The notes under the pieces are model-generated. The model was not told the DNA's origin and searched no databases. It was given only the letters and a program-made list of their open reading frames with translations. The position numbers and the translations under genes are program-made. Positions 34,571 to 47,060 of a DNA stretch of 64,000 nt are shown here, piece after piece. Source of the stretch: Allium sativum (taxonomy: Eukaryota; Streptophyta; Magnoliopsida; Asparagales; Amaryllidaceae); the NCBI GenBank assembly GCA_030737875.1, contig CM060924.1:148670197-148734196 (forward strand), read 5' to 3'. Numbering within the stretch: position 1 is the stretch's first letter; every line of letters starts with the position of its first letter.

Positions 34571-35446
34571 GGAGGTCTTGCAAGATTACGGTTATAATGA
34601 ATTAATTAAGAAAACTTAACCAAGATAAGACATGTAGTAAGACATGGGGGTTAAGTGGGTGACATGGGTGACATGTGAAATATAATTAGAAGCACTTAAC
34701 CAAGGAAACCTGTAAGAAGACATGGGAATAAGATAGGGTTAAGTGGGAATTCCTAGTGGGGACCAAGCTTAGGAGGGAAGCTTGTGTCAAGTTTGTGGTC
34801 CCTTCTCAACCAGTAACCCATTCTGTATCTATGTGAGCACAAACTAGGTCGAGGACGGGACACGCTCGCTTAATTTTATTGTAAGAGGTCAATAAAGAGT
34901 TAGCGGTGGCAATGCAAGTCCAACAGAGTCATGTGCGTGCGTGGGTCCGGACTGGTAGGTAAGACGTTGTTTCGTCATGTAGGTATAAGCCATGCATTTT
35001 AGTAGTATCGGGTTGCCACTTTAGGCAGTGATACACCCTATTGTAGGACCAGCATGGGTATTTACGAGTTAGGGAGCCAATCGGATGAGGAGGGTTGTGA
35101 GTACAACTAGTGGAGATAGGAGCAGGCGGCACCAATGACAGCAGCTAGGAGTACACTAAACTACCATTACTATTATTATGATTAGTAAGAGGGATCAACT
35201 TTAAATATGGGACTAGTAATGGTTCGGTGTAACTAGCATTTGTGCGGTGTAGGAATTGTCTTATAGTGATTAGAAGCGCAATCAACGATATATCTTGTTC
35301 ATCTTGTTCACCTTGTCATACCTGCTTATGTTACAGCCATTTCTTATATGCAGATTATGTTCTTATCATGTTACTTTACTAATTATATAGTTAAAGTCAC
35401 TGGACTCGCCACACTTTATGTCTGACCCGTTTTGTTCCGCCTCTTT

Positions 35447-35474
35447 TTTTTCCTTCCCCCCCCCCCCCCCAGGT
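35447..35474 (+). promoter_or_regulatory. C-rich 3' splice-site-like tract, LTR of element 3
   Basis: TTCCTT and a long C run end in CCAG|GTGCTCAGG; exon start 35473. Confidence 0.45.
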
Positions 35475-35846
35475 GCTCAGGGTGGGATTAGTGGAGCTTG
35501 ACTCAACATTCTTTCTTCTTGAAGTGTTTGGAAGTGTTGAAAGTATTGCTCAGCTTTTTCTCTTTTTTGCATTATGGCTATTTGGAGCAGGATTATGGTT
35601 TTGCTTTTATGTACTCAAATAATAATTATGTTCAAGATGGATATTTGTGTACTTGGTTTTAATATGTGGTTTTGATGTTGTAATCAAACATGTTTTGCTT
35701 TTCCACTGCAATAAATCAATTTTGAATTTTGAAGTACCATTTTATATATCTGTCTTGTGATATTCTGTTCTATACACTTATAATGCTCCATGAAAGTTAA
35801 TGCATTCCCTTTGTGAGTGACATTAATGGACGTGTGGTGTTACACG

Positions 35847-35858
35847 TGGTATCAGAGC
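35847..35858 (+). promoter_or_regulatory. Primer-binding site, element 3
   Basis: TGGTATCAGAGC, two bases after the LTR: a perfect 12-base complement of the initiator-Met tRNA 3' end. Confidence 0.93.
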
Positions 35859-36049
35859 CGAAGGTTACCAGTACAGATAAAAGATTTTGAAAACCATTTT
35901 CAAAAGCATTTTTTAAGAAGTATTTTCAAAAACATGTCTTAAAGAAGGTATTTTCAAGAGAAAGGTTTATTATGAAAAACATAATCCACAAAAGCCATAT
36001 ATCTATCTTTCGATTCTCTATTTTGAATCTCTTCCTTTTTCCTTTCAGC

Positions 36050-36965
36050 ATGTCTGGGGAACCCGATATACCCGAGGGCATACATATACCAGGCTGGTTC
36101 AGAAGGTATCTGGAGGCTAGGGCTACTGCCGCAGGCCCAGCAAACGTTCCTCCTCCCCAAGCTGCAACCGTCGTTCGACCTTTTCCTCCGCGTGTAGATG
36201 CTTTTTATAAGATATGCAAGGACTTTCGAGCAATGGGCTGAAAGCCGTTTCATGGGACTGAGACGTTTGTCGAAGCTAGAAATTGGCTCAAGGAAGTGGA
36301 GGACTTGTTTGGTATCTTTGAGATAGATGGTGGGAGGAAGGTCCGACTAGTTGCTCGGTTAGTAAAGATGAAGCTTCATTTTGGTGGGAGGTCATGAATG
36401 GAGAACGTGCAGTGGAGGCTTGGATGGATTTCAGACAAAGGTTCGAGTTAAAATTTCTTTTGCAAGTAGAAGAAAGTTTATACATGGAGAGGTTCTTGGC
36501 TTTGAAGCAAGGAAATTTGTATGTTAAGGAATATGTTAACAAGTTTAACTAGTTGGCTAGATTTGGTTTAGAATTGGTGAATACACCGCATAAGAAGTCC
36601 TTGAGATTTGCTAAGAGTTTGAATGAGCCGCTACACGGATTGGCTATGTCCCATATTCCTATGGGGGCTATCTTCAATAAACTTGTGGATATGGCGTTGA
36701 TGTATGAGGAGGAGAAAGGCGCTAATGTTAATAAGGCACATGATAAGAAGGCGAATCCAAAGAAAGCACAACAACAACAAAAGAAAAGTGGTAAGGATAA
36801 CAAGGGCTAAGGGAAGAAAAGGTGTTTTAATTGTGGAGCACCGGGCCACCTAAGCAAGGACTGTAGGAAGAAGAAGAAGACTGGTTGCTTCCAATGTGGT
36901 GAGACAGGACATATGATTAAAGACTGCCCAAGGAGGCAAGGACAAGGGCAAGGCCAAAGGACATG
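36050..36965 (+). pseudogene. gag of element 3 with two zinc knuckles
   Basis: The start is ATG at 36050 ('MSGEPDIPEG'), the only start that joins a long gag-like frame. The capsid-like part runs to about 36720 ('LALKQGNLYVKEYVNKFN' and 'ARFGLELVNTP' are readable), then a Lys/Gln-rich linker, then two CX2CX4HX4C knuckles, 'CFNCGAPGHLSKDC' (36823 on) and 'CFQCGETGHMIKDC' (36886 on), which would bind the RNA genome. It is broken by a TGA at 36239-36241 in place of Trp, a frameshift near 36370 and stops at about 36550 and 36808. CCTTTCAG with a long pyrimidine run sits directly before the ATG and looks like a splice acceptor. Confidence 0.85.
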
Positions 36966-37535
36966 ATCTACTTTTGGAAGGCAGGTTCATGCTCTCATGG
37001 CACCAGGACGGGAGAAAGGAAGAAACATTTCCGTTGAAAGTTTGGTTTTCCTTTTTGATCACTATGTTCGAACTTTGTTTGATTCTGGCACTTCACATTC
37101 GTTTATATCTGCTTCGTTAGTTGAAACAGTGCGCCTAAATACTAGTCTAGTTGGGAATCCCATTGTAGTCTCAAATCCTATAGGTGGTTCGGCTCATTTA
37201 TCAATGGTTTGTCGGGATTTGAGAATATACGTGTATGGCATTGAGTTTGAATGCAGCGCTTATCTGCTTTGTTTTACGGGCTATGGGTTGATTCTAGGAA
37301 TGGATTGGCTAGCCAGATATGGTGCCATCCTAGACTGTGAAATGATGGTAGCTTGACTGTTAACTCATTGTGGAAGGACCCTTGATATTTTTTGTGACCC
37401 TAGGGGTTCAGTTATGCCTAGCTACCTAGAATCACTTGACGCATCCATTAATGAATTGCAGTCTGTTCGAGTAGTCTGTGAGTATGATGACGTCTTTGAT
37501 GAGGTTCGGGGTTTACCCCCGAGGGGCGAGATAGA
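36966..37535 (+). pseudogene. Protease and start of the RT linker, element 3
   Basis: An open frame at 36997-37353 carries 'LFDSGTSHSFI' (D-S-G active site at about 37081) and ends with 'LILGMDWLARYGAILDC', both conserved gypsy protease ends. A TGA at 37354-37356 and a frameshift follow. 'EYDDVFDEVRGLPP' (about 37480-37520) is the linker in front of RT, after which element 6 begins at 37536. Confidence 0.85.
37531..37535. repeat. Presumed left target site ATAGA of element 6
   Basis: Five bases before TGTAACGACC; the partner lies outside the window. Confidence 0.4.
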
Positions 37536-37840
37536 TGTAACGACCTAGATTTTTGATGGTTCAAATCGACAATAATCCACACATGTCGACCCAAACAAAC
37601 CACAAATACATGTAGTTATTGGGAAAAGAAGAAAATAGAAGAAAGAAGAGAAAAACCAATCATAGACTCTCACTACGGAAGGACAACATATAATAAACAA
37701 ATAGATATTCAAATACATTTAAAACATATACATTTGAGTTACACTTCTTTCAGTCACCAGAGTTACACTAGTACAAGTATATACAGATGCACATAATAAG
37801 CAGCGAAAATAAATGCAGCGGAAATACATGCTTATAGTTG

Positions 37841-37874
<34 letters not shown>
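37841..37874. repeat. (AT)n(AC)n microsatellite
   Basis: AT run followed by AC run. Confidence 0.95.
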
Positions 37875-38803
37875 CAAATCCTCGTCTTCATCCTCCAATC
37901 TATCGCAATCTTTGCTAACTACAACTTCTGCTAACCCGAGCGTATTGCATAAAAAGAAAACACAACAAACACTTGGATCAGCATTAAATCATTCTCCTAT
38001 TAGTCAAATCAAAATACAAAATAACTTGAGTGTCATGGGTGCAGTAACTCAAGAGACGTTATGGAAATTTTTTTCCATCTCTCAAGGATCCATTAAACTA
38101 ATACATACATAGTATAATACGCTATTATGATAGTGTTTACCCAGTAAAGTATACATTCTGAAAATAGCGTAAGCGGGATTACATTTTTACCCTTACATCA
38201 TTTATAATACCGTAGTCTATAAAGTACCGTAAACCCACCGTAACTGATGGCATCAGAAGGCACTCCATAGGTACGATACAAATCAAAATCGTAAAGGGCT
38301 CGATAATGATAAATATGACAAGGCACTCGAGGCAATGCCCAGGGTAGGATTCTACCAATTGCACTCCCGGACCGGTGGTAACGCATATCAGCCACTACCG
38401 CCCACCTCGGAACACACTCCCATAATCAAAATGGGCCCAAATCATCATCATCATAGTCATAGAAATAGTATCGAAGAAGTGTTTCCGATCAAAGTTGCTA
38501 CCTCAATTAGTCACGGTATAGCTCCTGTTTTAGTCATTTCAATTATGACCCAAAGGTCAAGGCTATATTCGTTATCATTCAACTTCTTCAATCCAATAAT
38601 TGCCTCCAAGTCATCGTATTTTATTCTGGATACGTCATAACGTTCACAGTTGTAAAAGTGGCATCGACACTGACAAAGAGTATGCCAGTTGTCGACTCCG
38701 ATCTCTTTAACAACCAACGTTTACATTTTCCACATTGGTCGGTTCTTTTACTTTTCACAAAGGTTCGTTTTCAAATCAAAATATCATATTTTGTTCGAAC
38801 CCA

Positions 38804-39140
38804 ATTTATATTCAAATAGAATATAATTTCATATCATGATATCCCAATCATTCCCAAAACCGATTTTATTCCAAATAGAATATGTTTCCAAATCCATATA
38901 TTATAATCATATAATACTTCAAAATCGATTTATGTTCGAGTAGAATATATTTCATATCAAAATTGTAATTATTTCAAAATCGATTTATGGTCGGATATCC
39001 ATTCATATTCAAATAGAATATATGTTTTCATACAACTCATTTAATCATATAGGAGATCCATTTATATTCCAGTAGAATATAATTTACATTTCCATATTAA
39101 AAGTTGGTTTAAAATTGATTCATATTCATATAGAATATAC
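38804..39140. repeat. Tandem array with TATTC…GAATA palindromes
   Basis: Units about 60 bp apart (38804, 38865, 38930, 39002, 39061, 39120), each with TTATATTC or similar, 4-5 bases, then GAATATA. AT-rich; no function visible. Confidence 0.55.
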
Positions 39141-39256
39141 TTTATCTCAACTCCATTTGAACCATCGGTTTAAATCCAAACACTTTCCATTCGGAAGAAT
39201 TTATAGTCATTTAATATAACTTGAAATTAGGTACTTATAATAAAAGTCTTATATAA

Positions 39257-39273
39257 CACACACACACAACACA

Positions 39274-39312
<39 letters not shown>
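39257..39312. repeat. (AC)n(AT)n microsatellite
   Basis: AC run, a short break, then a long AT run. Confidence 0.9.
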
Positions 39313-39318
<6 letters not shown>

Positions 39319-40457
39319 ATGATAAAAACCAAAATAAGATCATTTAAATCACCATATAAATATATATAATAGATGTTTTACAATCTAATTTAAGAAAATC
39401 AAATATAAGGAAAAATTTTGTTATAACAAATAGTTTAAAGGTAAAGGTTTTAAATAAATCAAATTTAAGCAAAAGAATAGTTTATTTGAAATCAAATAGT
39501 GTGTGTGTGTATATATATATATAATTATTTAACCAAAATCTTACTTTCTTCCGAACCTTAAGCACTTGGACTCATAGTCCCGTCTCAATGGAGTTACATA
39601 GTTCAATATCTTATTTCAAATGCCAATCAACCCCATTTCTTTCAATCTAGAGGAATCGAACCCGTATTCATCCCAAAAATTACGGTGATTTCGTATATCC
39701 TCAAATGATGTTCATTTCAAAACTAAATTCACGAAAAATTATCAATTCCAAATCTTACCATAAAATTTGAAACTCCAAGGTATATTAAAAATTACATTTT
39801 ACAAATCTCAATTTGTTTGGATAATTTACCTTGACAAATTCATTAACATTCAAATTCATGTTTAAAGGGAACGTCAAATCTTATCAATATCGACACATTT
39901 CCTTTAAGTAAAATTCGTCATAAATAGAATTTAAAATCATTTAACCAACTGATGTCCATTTATAATTTGCTGCACTATGGCCAAGTGATTTTAAATTTAA
40001 TTTCTCGATATTCAGGGACGAATCTATCATTTCGATCCAAATCAAGGTCACAGATATTAATCATTTCAATCTGTGTTCCTAATTGATTTTAGTCGATCAA
40101 TCCCGAGTTTATTCGATGCCCGTAATATCTAGGTTGAAATTGGACTGATCGCCAAACAACACACACATGCATATACTGAATACCTGAACATAGCAATATC
40201 CATTCAGAAATCAAACCAAAGTATCCATCACAACCATTCATCCAGTTAATCAGTATAAATCTGTTTCACGGGCTTGCAAGGATCGGAATTCCCAACTAGT
40301 AATTTAATTAAATTAAATAACTAATTACCAACCTAAATTTTTCAGATTAACATACTTGCATGTCGGTTTTTAGCAACAAATCATCAATCATACACAACCA
40401 TGCAACCAACTTATTCCACAATTTAATTTAATAAATATGGGAAAATTTATGTTAGTT

Positions 40458-40479
40458 GTGAGTGAGAAAACCACTCACC
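40458..40479 (-). promoter_or_regulatory. Putative splice donor inside a hairpin, element 6
   Basis: GTGAGTG and CACTCAC form a perfect 7-bp stem; the minus strand reads AAAG|GTGAGTGG with the intron from 40478. The seventh pair differs from other families but still pairs. Confidence 0.4.
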
Positions 40480-41528
40480 TTTGGGTTTCTAGTTAGTCGA
40501 ACGCCCAACTAAAGCTCAAAAAAATTTCTGTCTCCAAACGCAGCCAAACCAGTCTCAGAACGTTCGATATTTCACCACGATCCCAACGCAACAAACCGCG
40601 TCCAAAACCGAGTTCACATGTAAAAGTTATCGGTGCTAGAATATACAATATGCATATAAATAAATTAATAAAATAATCATAAAATATACCCTACACGTCA
40701 GCCTTCATGTATTCCCGCTCCTCTCAAAACCGTGAACAGTAACTCACGGAAAATGCACCCCAAACCCCAAACTTTGACCACTGATACCCTCAAGCCCAGC
40801 CGCCTGAAGACCTCTGGCCTCCACCGCCGACTTCGTCATCTCCAGCCGCGTCCACCAGCGCTGGACCTGTCATCTCCGGTCAATCGTGGGCCCCCCTGCG
40901 ACGAGCCAACGGAAACCCAATTCCGGCACATAATTTCCTCAATCGACCACCACAACGACTACCAGACCTCCAGAAGACCACCGTTGCACTCGTGTCGTCG
41001 ATCTCCTCAATACCCGTATGTCGATTTCTACGATTAGCATGCAAATCAAAATTCCCAAATTGATGTCTAGGGTTTCGAAAACTATCGGCTTTGACTGTGA
41101 ATTCCGACTAAACTGCTTACTGCATGTCGAAACGGAGGGTACCCATAGATTCGTATCGTCGAGGCCTTCGATTTGATATATAATATGTTGGGTTTTGAGG
41201 AGATTTTATTTTCAAGCTTGTAATTTTAATTGAACTAGGGTTTTGAAATTTTATCTCTGCCATTAGAGACAATTTGATTGAGGAAAATCGTACGTATGAT
41301 GGAGAATGGCTGATGAGGTGGATATGGACTTAAGTTTTTACACTTATATGAGGCTCAATATAAGAACCAAACAATTTTCATATTACATTCATTCCTTTCA
41401 CACTTTATCCCGTACGATCTAACGACAAGTCTGATTTTGACGAAATTTGAAACTCTATAACAATTCACCGCTCCGGATCCGATGAAACTGATTTCGTCGA
41501 ATTCTGAGACAGTCGTCAAAACAGTTAA

Positions 41529-42457
41529 TGTAATGGCCCAAAAATCCGTACCAATTTGAGCTGATAATTATTCTACACATTAAACTCAAAGTGCACGGAA
41601 ATTCAGATCATTAATAGAAAGAAATAAGAGGATGAGAAAGAAAAGATTGAACTAATAGAATAGAAGAAGAAGAACACAACTGAAAATAATCAGAGTAAAC
41701 ACGAATCTCACAGCGGAACGAATAAAATATATTATACAACATAACTTGGAAATACAAATCTGTTTTGTATATACATACCATATCAGAGTACAACATAACA
41801 TTTGATACAGCGGAAATAACTCTAAATAACTAACAGTGAAGACTCCTGCTTTAAGCTCCTCCAAGTGTATATGTAAAGCCTGAAACACTTGACTGCCCGT
41901 ACAAATTTGGGCACCCAAGAGTTTAGGGAAAACAAACAAAATAAACTATGGGTCAGTCATGGGACTGGTGTGAGTAAATTCAAACCATACTGTTTAACTT
42001 TTGAAAATCGTTTGAAAAAAACAAAGATAATAGTAAGACCAGCCCACACAAAAACAAGGACGATTTTTACCCAACATATTTTGATATCAAAATCCAGTGA
42101 TATTATAATAATGTCTAATCAAATAAATAACCAAATAGTAGAACGCTTGCATCTCATGCTCTACATACATAGTATAAAATCAAAAACCGTAGGGCGCTTA
42201 TTGGAGATTGGATTCCAACTATGACAAGATATAGGACCACCTGCCGATAGTGTATCTCTAAAGGGGAATACACTTGGTTCAACAAGAACGTCTTGCATCC
42301 CGGCCCACACATGACCGACCACTCATTTCGCTTGAGTGCACCGAATGTATATCACCAATGGTTGGGCTCAAACGACTATTTCCCGAAAAGGGACAGCATC
42401 GAAATAGATTAAAGAAGTAAAAGGAATTTATCTAGGTAGGAGATTATACACCCAAAT
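41529..42457 (-). repeat. 3' LTR of element 5, first part
   Basis: TGTAATGGCCCAAAAATCC on; near identical to 62044-62960. Holds the CAGTC…GACTG block (41951-41970). The acceptor-like CAG seen at 62390 reads CAT here (about 41871). Confidence 0.85.
42453..42457. repeat. Left target-site duplication CAAAT of element 4
   Basis: Partner is CTAAT at 55603-55607. The unfilled site in the other LTR of element 5 reads ACACCCTAATGGG (about 62970), so the left copy has one later change. Confidence 0.8.
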
Positions 42458-44065
42458 TGTAGCGACTCGAATTCCCCCGATCTCCGAAGAGAAGAGAAAG
42501 AACGAATTACTTTGAGGACAAGACCAATTAGAACACAAACAGAAGAAGATTTCATTGCTTATTACAACAATTCCATCAGAATACAAGAATAAACAGAGTA
42601 TGAATAAATATTACACATTTGATAAATATCAGAGATTTAAATTACATTTAAATACATAGCAGCGGAAAGATAATACAACACACAACTGAAAGAAATACAC
42701 GGATACAGAGCTTTCCGTGTATCGTTCCAGCTGTAAACCAGGATCCTGTGAATATAAATTTGCAAAACCCAACTACTAGCTGCCCGTGCGGAAAATATGG
42801 TCACCCAGATTTTTGGTTAAAGCAATAAACTTCAGGTCAGTCATGTGACTGGTGTGAGAACTAAAACGGTTATTAATCTTTATTTTAAAGTTAAGTAAAT
42901 CAAGGGAGCACGCCATATAACACGGAAAGGGTTTCCTCCCAAGAATACCAGTGCATAAAACAAACAACGCAATGCTAAATAAAGAACAATGAAGCTATTA
43001 TAAGACCCAGGTCCCATCACACAATGCAACGCAAGCCGGAGGATAGGGTTTTACCTTATAATAGCCAAAGCATGCTTGATACGTTTAACAACAGATTATT
43101 TTGATATTGGTATAAGTGCATAAGTGTTTCAAAACAATTTAAATCATAAGTATCAATCATAGACGGCATGGGTACCATATATCATGTCGCCATACTAGGT
43201 TCTAAAATTAAAACCGCTAAATCACGTATTGGAAATTGGACTTCTGTCATGAGTCGAGGCAAGGGGCAAGCTCCTCTCCATTCGAGACACTCCAGCAAAT
43301 GTCTCAGGACCACACACAGCGATCCTTGGATCGTCAGGGCCGGTCCTCTCTTACTTTTGAGGATTAGTTATTCCCGAACACACGTTTCCCGGTTCTATCA
43401 GACCTATATCTGAGGTTCCTCGCATTCCAACAACCTCACAGATGCAAGATAATAATATAAATGTCAGCGCTGGTAGGTTCCTAACACCACCCATAGCTAG
43501 AAAGAAACGTCGTGTTCTCCCTGCAGTCACTATCCCGTTTTTGACTCATACCGAGGGGTAAGGCTCGCGAATTAACGCTATATACAAAGTTGTGCCACAT
43601 AGGCCGTGCTTTGATCCTCAACCACAAGACTTTGCTTTTTAATAGAAGCCTTGATCATTTGCCACTTAGGCACGCCATACAGGCAATTCACTCCATGCGA
43701 CTGATTCCTATTGATATATAACCTCTGAGCTCGTACGTCTCAGAGAAGGGCGTTAAGAAAGAGAATAAATTCTCCGCCGCCAAACAGATATATATTTAAT
43801 AGAAATCAATCAACATAGAATAAAATCCAGTGTCAGACACACAGTCCATTTACAAGTTCGTTCTGGGTCTGAACGAAACCGGAGGCACCTTATTTCTCGT
43901 CCCGTATGTCCAATACAGGAGAGAGGCCCTCGCATATCTGTCGATCTCCAAGTACATCTGGACGATCACCAATTATTCCTTCGTCCTGGGTGTACAGCAC
44001 AATCAAGACATCAGAAATCATCCAAACGATGTGAAGACCTCCGGTCTTCAACCACCGTCTTCACC

Positions 44066-44082
44066 TTCGACTTATCGTCGAA
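44066..44082. repeat. TTCGAC/GTCGAA hairpin, element 4
   Basis: A 6-bp stem with a 5-base loop, at roughly the place of the TTCGATAG hairpin in other families; also at 51192-51208. Confidence 0.4.
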
Positions 44083-46675
44083 TCTGTTATTCATAATGGG
44101 ATAAACCCGGTCATTCCAAATAACTCGCGTATATTTTAAACAAGTGTTAAGTAAACACAACATACGACTCATTCCAATTCGGAATATTCTTTTATTCAAT
44201 TATTCACATTCTTAGGGAAATGTTCCCATTAATTTTATCAAAGATAAATTCTTTTAAATTTATCCTTTAATCTTCCTTTGGAAATCATTTCAAACCATGT
44301 TATGGTTTTCCAAACTAGTCGGGATTAGCGAACCACACCGGAGTAATTTTTTATTTTATTACCCAATCCCAACCTATTCATCCCATGGAGAAAAACTGGT
44401 AACAACCCATATCTAACACCACAGGGCTATCGGTAAAATTAATTACCATTTCACGTTCAAATCTAATTAAATATTTAACTATCGCTTGGAGCAAAACTGG
44501 TGATACTCCATTCTCGATCATTTCAATCTAATTAAAGATTCATTAAAACTCCACTTAGTTTTAATCTTCCCACAAATCAATGTTGATGATTATTTGAAGC
44601 TAAGAAGTTAATCTTTTCTTTAACTGGGTTAAAGAACCAATGTCATTTAAAACACGGTTCCCGACAAACCCAAAATCTCATTCCATTGTTAATCAGTTTA
44701 AAGAACAAGTGTTATTTAAAACACTGTTCACGATAAATCCAAAAACCAATTTAAATTCTATTCCAATTAAATATTAATTAACTGGACAATTTCACTAAAT
44801 CTTAATTAAAAGATTTATTCTTTTCTAAACTGAGTTCGAGAACAGTGTTATCGAAGACACCATTCACGATAAACCCAAAATCCCCTTTGATATTAAATAC
44901 AAGTTTCTAAATAGAAAATATATCGGCTTATATTCAATATCAAATTCTGAAACCAACAAATATCGTATTGGAAATAACGATATAAATATATCTTTTAAAT
45001 TTCCACAACCATATCTGTATAATCACGAAATCCAACATCGAAATATTCCGAAGATAATTTTGATTCAAATCCATTCCAATTCGTATATTAGAAATTCTGA
45101 TTATTTTTAAAACCACTTCAAATCCAATTTAGTTATTCAAAAATATTGGATTATAATTCTAGTTCATAACTAGTTCATTTCGATAAAAATATATTTTTAT
45201 CCTTTTTAAATATGGGATTCTTCACCCTAATTCTTTATCAACCATTTATTATGATTTTACACAAATTATTGATATTTTTAATAATTTTATCAAGGCCCGT
45301 ACAGTCGATTTCCAATAACGGTCGTCAACTGCATTTACAACTACATTTTACAAATTTTATTAGGACATAATTCCAAATCCAACCGTTAGATTTAAAATTT
45401 CTTATATTCATTGGAAAGCTCTTTTCGATACGAACCCAACGGTTCCGGTTTTAGGAGAATCCGACGGTCGGATCTCCCGTAACGTCAATTCGAAGTCAAT
45501 GGTCGAAATTCGTGAACGGTCGCGGCGCGGCGCGTTCTATTCAGGCCATTAATATATATAATTTATATATTATATATATTTCGTCGATTTCCATTTAAAA
45601 CATATTTTATAAATCGTTTTAAATTCGTTTTTAAAAACGATTTCAACTTGATATTCAATTTTAAATCAAAATTGAATATTCCATATCATCAATATATATA
45701 TATATATAAATGATAATATTTTCAAAACCTTATATTTTGAAATCACTTCTTTTTCGATATTCTAATAAAATTGATTTAAATATCGTTCGCGTCAAAATGG
45801 CGCAAATCTAATCAACACGGCTTTATAGATTTCAATAACTTCGTTATTCTATTCAACAAATGGATATTTTCTTCAACACATGAATATATATTTTATTCAA
45901 CACATGAATATTTATTAATTCTTGCTTACAATAAAAATGTGAATTTTATTGTATAAATATTTCATTCAACACATGAATATTTATAACACATGAATATTGT
46001 CAACACATGACTATTTTTTCCTATTCAACACATGAATCTTTATTTTATAATATTCTTTATTTTCTAACTTGGAATGAGAACCAATCAATTACCATATAAT
46101 GTTATTTATATGGATTCTATACAACATATGTATATAATAACAACGATAAATAATCAACCATCATCCAGAGTGCACCATACAACTGTCTGTCAACCTATCG
46201 ATTGACATGCAACTAAATAATTGGGACTAGTGTACGTCAAATATCATCCCAATACCCGTGTGGGGTTTCAAATCAACAAACACATATTTTATTTGTGCGG
46301 TTGGGCGAAGTGTATAATTTATCGTCACAATTAATATCAGTCAAATTAGTGTACATAAACAAATCTTCCGATTTGTAAATGAATATTTATTATCAACTAA
46401 CTAAATTTTTCTAACACTTTTTAGAAAATTTGGGCAGCACAACGGCGCCATAGTCGAAATGGGATTAGGTCTAGCCTTATCCCTCGCTTTATAACGGCTC
46501 ACGTCATACCCGAACCAGATCGTATCAGTTCAATTTCCATTCCAATTCCACATTCAAACAAATAAATCAACCCCAAACAAACGACCAAACAACCATGGTT
46601 TCAAACAAAGGTGTCGGGTGCTACTAAGCACCGTCTGCATCCTAGTATATATTTTTAACTAGAAAATAAATCAGA

Positions 46676-46691
46676 GTGAGGAGTTCTCACC
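46676..46691 (-). promoter_or_regulatory. Putative splice donor inside a hairpin, 3' LTR of element 4
   Basis: GTGAG and CTCAC pair around 5 bases; minus strand AAAAG|GTGAGAAC. The other LTR is the same at 53802-53817. Confidence 0.4.
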
Positions 46692-46794
46692 TTTTAGCTA
46701 AACCAAACGCCGCGACTCTTCTTATGTAGAAAATCTTCGCCGCGTTTCCAATCGGTTCCATCGCACTCTGTTTCACACGATTTATATTAAAAAT

Positions 46795-47060
46795 CACATT
46801 TTTATACCGCTACTCTATAAATAAAATCGAATTTTTACAACGCTATATATATAGAAAAGATTATATTTTTCTAACACTACATATATAGAAAAGATTATAT
46901 TTTTCTAACGCTACATATGTAGAAAAGATTCTATTTTTGCATCGCTACTATATGGATAAAAATTCTATTTTTACATCGCTACTATATAGATAAAAATTCT
47001 ATTTTTACATCGATAAAAATCGTATCTTTATACGGTTAAAAATCGTATCTTTCTAATATA
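46795..47060. repeat. 34-bp tandem array, 3' LTR of element 4
   Basis: About seven units with AGAAAAGATTATATTTTTC or AGATAAAAATTCTATTTTT, spaced 34 bp (46853, 46887, 46921). Repeated in the other LTR at 53930-54235. Confidence 0.8.

Larger units (their letters stand above)
32907..35844 (+). repeat. 5' LTR of element 3 (2938 bp)
   Basis: TGTAACACCCCGTAATTT to GTGTGGTGTTACA. A TATA-like ATGTATATTAAC lies at about 33394. The donor position has decayed to GTGGGT (about 33607). Minisatellite 33744-34030; hairpin pair 34373-34450 and 34499-34570; CTTAACC arrays 34600-34780; C-rich acceptor-like tract ending at 35472. Confidence 0.92.
32907..37535 (+). mobile_element. Element 3: Tekay-type retrotransposon, 5' part
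   Basis: A 2938-bp LTR, a perfect primer-binding site, gag with two zinc knuckles and a protease are present. The element is then interrupted at 37535, just before RT, by element 6; the rest lies outside the window. It is a separate subfamily from elements 1 and 2: the LTR is shorter, has a different minisatellite, and gag lacks their deletion. The 5 bases before it are TGTTA (32902-32906). Confidence 0.88.
37536..41528 (-). mobile_element. Element 6: minus-oriented LTR, left part
   Basis: It begins TGTAACGACCTAG inside element 3. Like the other minus LTRs it has the GCGGAAATAC word (37818), the donor hairpin (40458-40478; minus strand AAAG|GTGAGTGG) and a GC-richer leader stretch (40735-41010) upstream of it. 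It is cut at 41528 by element 5 and does not return in the window. No coding sequence; the 101-codon frame at 40732-41037 has no recognisable domain. Microsatellites at 37841-37874, 39257-39312 and about 39499-39522. Confidence 0.7.

Noticed and set aside
40732..41037. Open frame of 101 codons rich in Pro/Arg
   Set aside because: It lies in the GC-richer leader of element 6 and has no recognisable domain or second copy in the window.
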